Below, piece after piece: positions 7,389 through 10,315 of a DNA stretch of 10,315 nucleotides. The DNA is from Helicobacteraceae bacterium (lineage in GTDB: Bacteria; Campylobacterota; Campylobacteria; Campylobacterales; SZUA-545). Where the stretch lies: the NCBI GenBank assembly GCA_031273735.1, contig JAISRI010000100.1, positions 1 to 10,315 on the forward strand, read 5' to 3'. The first letter of the stretch is position 1. Each line of letters opens with the position of its first letter. The position numbers and the translations under genes were made by a program. The notes under the pieces are model-generated. The model worked only from the letters and a program-made list of their open reading frames with translations, was not told the DNA's origin and did no database searches.

Positions 7389-8623
7389 GCGCGCTACATA
7401 TCAATCCGATTCGCCTTAGCGCTCCGATGGGCGCGATGTTGGCGTTTTTAGGCGTGAAAGGGTGTATGCCGCTTATTCATGGGGCGCAAGGTTGCGCTTC
7501 GTTTAGCAAGGTCTTTTTCACGCGCCATTTTCACGATCCAATTCCAGTCCAAACGACCGCCGTTAGCGATATTACGGCGATTATGGACGGGGGCGATCGG
7601 ATTGTGGCGGAATCGATTGGGAATATATTAAAAAAGGTTTCGCCCGATCTAATCGGTTTAATAAGCGTCGGTTTAACCGAAACAAAAGGCGACGATATTA
7701 AATCTATTGCGGCGCGTTTAGAGCTCCAAACGGTATGGGTTAGCGCGCCCGATTATCACGGCGGACTTGAAAGCGGTTTTGCTATGGCGTGCGCGGCGAT
7801 AATCGAGCAGATCGGCGCGCAAAGAGAGATCGACGAAAAACTAATAACGCTTCTGCCTCATTCAAGTATGACTCCGCTTGACGTAGAAACGCTCAAAGAG
7901 ACAATCAAAAGTTTTGGATTTTCTTGCCTCGCGCTTCCCGATCTAAGCGATAGTCTTGACGGGCATTTGGGCGAAAAACAAGGACAGATCACGCAGGGCG
8001 GAATTACGATCGACGATATTAAAAAGATCGGCGGATCGTTCGCCGCAATCGCGATTGGATCGTCGATGAAAGTCGCGCTTGATTGTCTTCGTAAAATCAA
8101 TCCGAAAATTAAAACTTTTTTATTTGAACATATCGGCGGTATGCGCGCTAACGATCGGTTAATTTCGACGTTAATGGAGCTTTCGGGTAAAGAGCCGAGC
8201 GCGAAAATCAAACGCTGGCGATCGCGTCTTGCGGATATGTTGCTAGATTCGCATTTTATTTTGGGTAAAAAACGAATCGCGATCGCGCTTGAAAGCGATC
8301 ACGCTATTAACGCGGCGAACGTCCTTTGCGAAGCGGGAGCGCAAATTATTATCGTCGCGCCCACGCCTGAATGCGCGTTAGAAAAAAGCGGTTTTGAATG
8401 GGTTTGCGACGGGCTTTTTTGGCTTGAGCAAAACGCCGATCGCTGGGATATGCTTATCTGCGGGACGCATGGCGAAGCGCTCTGTCATAGACTTCATAAA
8501 CCGCTTTTGCAAGCGGGATTCCCGCAGTGGGAGCGAATCGGATCGCAGTTGGATATTGCGATTGGCTACGAGGGAAGCGCTAGATTATTGACGGCGGCTA
8601 ATAATGGCGCAAGAGACGATTAA
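7385..8623 (+). CDS. nifN: Nitrogenase FeMo-cofactor scaffold protein NifN
   Basis: Beta subunit of the NifEN scaffold, a paralogue of NifK. The 412 residues are shorter than Azotobacter NifN (about 458) but all core motifs are there: the N-terminal INPIRLSAPMGAMLAFLGV, then MPLIHGAQGCASFSKVFFTRHF, in which Cys37 supplies the fourth ligand of the NifEN 4Fe-4S cluster, and PVQTTAVSDITAIMDGGD. The C-terminus GYEGSARLLTAANN is also typical. As in NifN generally, the full NifK P-cluster cysteine set is not apparent. The ATG at 7385 shares ATGA with the nifE stop; a GTG at 7376 is in frame but would extend the overlap. Translational coupling should keep NifE and NifN in balance. The nifX gene begins 43 bases after the stop, or overlaps by 20 bases if its upstream ATG is used. 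Confidence 0.96.
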   Translation: MSALHINPIRLSAPMGAMLAFLGVKGCMPLIHGAQGCASFSKVFFTRHFHDPIPVQTTAVSDITAIMDGGDRIVAESIGNILKKVSPDLIGLISVGLTETKGDDIKSIAARLELQTVWVSAPDYHGGLESGFAMACAAIIEQIGAQREIDEKLITLLPHSSMTPLDVETLKETIKSFGFSCLALPDLSDSLDGHLGEKQGQITQGGITIDDIKKIGGSFAAIAIGSSMKVALDCLRKINPKIKTFLFEHIGGMRANDRLISTLMELSGKEPSAKIKRWRSRLADMLLDSHFILGKKRIAIALESDHAINAANVLCEAGAQIIIVAPTPECALEKSGFEWVCDGLFWLEQNADRWDMLICGTHGEALCHRLHKPLLQAGFPQWERIGSQLDIAIGYEGSARLLTAANNGARDD

Positions 8624-8656
8624 AATTCGCGTTTTGCGCAATATAACCAACAAAGA

Positions 8657-8662
8657 AGGAGG
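8657..8662 (+). promoter_or_regulatory. Strong ribosome binding site setting the nifX start
   Basis: AGGAGG lies 4 bases before the ATG at 8667. The competing in-frame ATG at 8604 has no comparable site. Together with AGGAGG at 9046-9051 before the DUF269 gene, it is one of the two strongest Shine-Dalgarno sequences in the nif operon. Confidence 0.7.
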
Positions 8663-8666
8663 AGTT

Positions 8667-9059
8667 ATGAGCGGGATAATAAAAGTTGCGTTCGCCACGA
8701 AAGACGGCGAAAACATTAACGATCATTTCGGCTGGGCAAAAGAGTTTGCTATCTACGAGGTGAGCAAAGAGGGATACGCGTTAAGCGCGATCGTCAAAGC
8801 CGAAGAGGATCATAACGAAGAGGACGGCAAAATAAACGCCAAGATCGACGCGATCAAAGAGGCGAATATTCTCTATTGCGAAGCGATTGGTCCAGCCGCC
8901 GCCGCAAAGGTTGTAAAGGCGCGTATTCACCCAATTAAAATCGTTCAACCCACAACGATCAAACAGGCGTGCGAACAACTTACTGATATGTTAAACAGAA
9001 ATCCGCCGCCTTGGATTAAACGCATTATTGCGATAAGCGAAAATAAGGAGGAACAATGA
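8667..9059 (+). CDS. nifX: FeMo-cofactor precursor-binding protein NifX
   Basis: Small cytoplasmic carrier of the NifX/NifY/NafY (dinitrogenase iron-molybdenum cofactor) family, which binds NifB-cofactor and the NifEN-bound precursor and passes them along. The 130 residues contain IKVAFATKDGENINDHFGWAKEFAIYEV, the typical N-terminal strand and His-bearing loop, and AIGPAAAAKVVKARIHPIKI, matching the second half of the fold. Start choice: ATG at 8667 has a near-ideal AGGAGG four bases away. An in-frame ATG at 8604 would add 21 residues and overlap nifN by 20 bases. Some NifX proteins have a similar N-terminal extension, so this longer form is not excluded. The TGA overlaps the next ATG (ATGA at 9056-9059). 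Confidence 0.92.
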   Translation: MSGIIKVAFATKDGENINDHFGWAKEFAIYEVSKEGYALSAIVKAEEDHNEEDGKINAKIDAIKEANILYCEAIGPAAAAKVVKARIHPIKIVQPTTIKQACEQLTDMLNRNPPPWIKRIIAISENKEEQ

Positions 9060-9481
9060 GCTTATTTCTAAAGCGCCTAACAGATCAAATTCGCGCGAGC
9101 GATCAGTTCGGCGCGTGGGACAACAAAACCGACGAGGAGCTAATCGCCAAAAAATACGTCAAAAGCAAAGAGGAATTAAAGGCGATCGGCGTAATAGCGG
9201 ATATAGACGAAACGACGATCGACGATCTAAAAATGTTGTTAAAAGCCGTCGCCGTCGCTTTTGAACGCAAAACGTCAAAAATGGCGAGCGTGATTTTTGA
9301 GATGAGCCACGAAGGTTTTGGGCGCGGCGCGGTAATTGCGGGCGAAATAGTTATTATGGATAAAACCTTTCGCGACGCGCATAGATTCGCTTTTGAAAGC
9401 GTGGAAAAACTAGCGGCGGAGGGCGAAAAATGGTTGGCAAAAGCGTTGGCGATCGACGCTAAATATAAAGATCGCCAATGA
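9056..9481 (+). CDS. NifX-associated nitrogen fixation protein (DUF269 family)
   Basis: A 141-residue member of the DUF269 / NifX-associated family, found almost only next to nifX in diazotrophs. Exact biochemical role is not established; it is thought to act with NifX in cofactor delivery or storage. Recognisable segments are FLKRLTDQIRASDQFGAWDN near the start, TDEELIAKKYV, and the family core MSHEGFGRGAVIAGEIVIMDKT and then FRDAHRFAFESVEKLAAEGEKW near the end. Length is normal. The ATG at 9056 is preceded by AGGAGG (9046-9051) and overlaps the nifX stop; its own TGA overlaps the nifW ATG (9478-9481). It therefore has both translational coupling and a strong ribosome binding site of its own. 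Confidence 0.92.
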   Translation: MSLFLKRLTDQIRASDQFGAWDNKTDEELIAKKYVKSKEELKAIGVIADIDETTIDDLKMLLKAVAVAFERKTSKMASVIFEMSHEGFGRGAVIAGEIVIMDKTFRDAHRFAFESVEKLAAEGEKWLAKALAIDAKYKDRQ

Positions 9482-9822
9482 AAACGTTAGCGAATTTTAA
9501 TAGACTCGCGTCGATCGACGGCTATTTGAGTTTTTTCGAGATCAAAGCCGACGATCGAATCGTTAATAGCAAACGCCTTCATATGCTAAAACTTTTCGGC
9601 GATTCTATCAAGAAGATAAAAACGCTTGAAATCGCCGACGAAAACCGCCTTTTGGATATTTATCGTTTTGCGTTATTAATGATCGTTCGGCGCTTTGAAG
9701 AGGGCTTCAATCCAAGCGCGGCGGAGATATGGAATACGTTAGAAAAACCTTCGGCGTGTTTTTTGTGCGCGTCGTCGATTAGTTGCGCGTTGCAACCAAG
9801 CGAATGCGAGGTTAAACTATGA
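9478..9822 (+). CDS. nifW: Nitrogenase-protective protein NifW, divergent, Cys-rich tail
   Basis: A 114-residue protein assigned to NifW, which binds the MoFe protein and helps its maturation or protection from oxygen. The match is to the family pattern S-x-x-x-FLxFFxVxYDxxVVNVNRLHILKRF: here ASIDGYLSFFEIKADDRIVN (11-30) is followed by SKRLHMLKLFGDSI (31-44), then a helical segment with DIYRFALLMIVRRFEEGF (60-77), corresponding to the usual YRxLLxxAYxDF. The end is unusual: C94-x2-C97-x5-C103-x6-C110 sits in a short tail where well-known NifW proteins, as I recall them, have no cysteine cluster. The neighbouring nifZ supports the call, since nifW-nifZ adjacency is common. ATG and stop both lie in ATGA overlaps with the flanking genes. 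The identification is by remembered family pattern, not a search. Confidence 0.75.
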   Translation: MKTLANFNRLASIDGYLSFFEIKADDRIVNSKRLHMLKLFGDSIKKIKTLEIADENRLLDIYRFALLMIVRRFEEGFNPSAAEIWNTLEKPSACFLCASSISCALQPSECEVKL

Positions 9823-10142
9823 GCGATCGAGATAGCGCTATACCGCTTTTTGAAATAGGGCAAAAAGCGCGGTTAAAAACGGATATTCGCGCCGACGGCA
9901 CGTATTCGTTTGCGAAAATGGGGGAAATTATCGCCTTTGCGGGCGAGGAGGGCTATATTCGCGACATAGGAACTTTTTTACAGGTTATCCGCATTTACGA
10001 CGTAGATTTTATCGCGAGCGGACGGCTAATCGGTTGTCGCGAGGACGAGCTAGAAAGCGCGGAAAGCGGCGACGAAATAGAACGCGAACGCGCAATCGAC
10101 GACGCGCAACTATCCGCCCATAGAAATAGACATATCGCGTAG
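9819..10142 (+). CDS. nifZ: Nitrogenase maturation protein NifZ
   Basis: Cytoplasmic accessory factor for MoFe-protein assembly; in Azotobacter it acts as a chaperone in forming the second P-cluster. The 107 residues hold the NifZ core: PLFEIGQKARLKTDIRADGTY (9-29), GEEGYIRDIGTFLQ (42-55), the beta-strand IYDVDFIASGRLIGCREDEL (59-78), then an acidic tail that is probably disordered. Length is within the family range. Translation appears coupled to nifW by ATGA at 9819-9822. This is the last visible nif gene; no convincing terminator hairpin lies in the 75 bases before the next gene. Confidence 0.93.
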   Translation: MSDRDSAIPLFEIGQKARLKTDIRADGTYSFAKMGEIIAFAGEEGYIRDIGTFLQVIRIYDVDFIASGRLIGCREDELESAESGDEIERERAIDDAQLSAHRNRHIA

Positions 10143-10160
10143 CTTGCGTCGAGCGTCGGT

Positions 10161-10189
10161 TTGGTAGTTTTGCTTTATTAGGTTACAAT
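10161..10189 (+). promoter_or_regulatory. Candidate promoter for the peptidyl-prolyl isomerase gene
   Basis: TTGGTA (10161-10166) and TACAAT (10184-10189) are separated by 17 bases, with a T-rich spacer. Predicted transcription start is near 10196, giving a leader of about 22 bases that includes AAGGAG (10207-10212). It separates this gene from the nif operon in expression. Confidence 0.45.
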
Positions 10190-10217
10190 ATAAGCCAATC
10201 AAATATAAGGAGTTGAT

Positions 10218-10315
10218 GTGAAGAGAGTGTTAGCGTTGGCGGCGTTTGCCGCAAGTTTGAGCGCCGCGACGTTGGCGACGGTTAATGGCGACAAGATTAC
10301 GAGCGAGGACGCGGA
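10218..10315 (+). CDS. Peptidyl-prolyl isomerase, SurA/PEB4 type (N-terminal fragment)
   Basis: Only the first 32 codons are in the window. The GTG at 10218 follows AAGGAG (10207-10212) by five bases; the ATG two bases earlier runs straight into TGA, so GTG is the start. The N-terminus MKRVLALAAFAASLSA is a Sec signal peptide with likely cleavage after SLSA. The mature start ATLATVNGDKITSEDA fits the SurA/PpiC-family opening (A-x-VNG-x-x-I), as in Campylobacter PEB4. Such proteins are periplasmic chaperones for outer-membrane protein folding. No catalytic domain is visible, so the exact subtype is open. Confidence 0.75.
   Translation, partial: MKRVLALAAFAASLSAATLATVNGDKITSEDA

Noticed and set aside
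7858..8211. 117-residue - strand frame inside nifN
   Set aside because: Antisense shadow with Ser/Pro/Ile-rich composition and no start signal.
1..10315. CRISPR array, insertion sequence or phage genes
   Set aside because: No spaced direct repeats, transposase, integrase or terminal inverted repeats were seen on either strand.

Overview
The window looks like chromosomal DNA from a Campylobacterota (epsilonproteobacterial) diazotroph. This placement is inference. It rests on the block inositol-monophosphatase-like gene, accD, rlmH, which as I recall resembles the Cj0128c-Cj0126c neighbourhood of Campylobacter jejuni; on a SpeA of the Helicobacter length class; on a PEB4/SurA-like gene at the right edge; and on A/T-rich TAAAAT/TACAAT -10 boxes. 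Base composition is near 50% GC, high for the phylum but compatible with nitrogen-fixing members such as Wolinella-like genomes. The palindrome CGATCG is strikingly over-represented throughout: about 40 copies by eye where 2-3 are expected.

Left part (1-5563, all + strand): a biosynthetic arginine decarboxylase (speA) ending in a clear hairpin terminator. After a 204-base gap comes a tightly packed run: gltD (glutamate synthase small subunit, without gltB here), an inositol-monophosphatase-family phosphatase, accD (acetyl-CoA carboxylase transferase beta subunit) and rlmH (23S rRNA pseudouridine methyltransferase, with an unusual serine-rich insert).

Middle (5594-6041): a small - strand gene for a predicted exported protein of unknown function. 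It converges on rlmH and diverges from the nif operon across a 142-base AT-rich region. That region holds candidate -10 boxes in both directions. Its + strand has no GG dinucleotide from 5854 to 6029, so an ordinary sigma-54 -24/-12 promoter cannot sit there.

Right part (6042-10142, + strand): a compact nitrogenase cofactor/maturation operon, nifE-nifN-nifX-DUF269 (NifX-associated)-nifW-nifZ. Most junctions are 4-base ATGA stop/start overlaps. NifEN is the scaffold on which the FeMo-cofactor precursor is matured. NifX and probably its DUF269 partner handle precursor. NifW and NifZ help protect or assemble the MoFe protein. The structural genes nifHDK and nifB are not in the window. CGATCG is about as frequent in the nif genes as in the housekeeping genes, which argues against a recent import.

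Right edge: a new promoter and strong ribosome binding site precede the first 32 codons of a secreted SurA/PEB4-type peptidyl-prolyl isomerase cut off by the window end. I found no mobile elements, CRISPR arrays, tRNAs or rRNAs. The window is mostly well-described gene families; the less explained items are the CGATCG excess, the exported small protein, the Cys-rich NifW tail and the RlmH insert.
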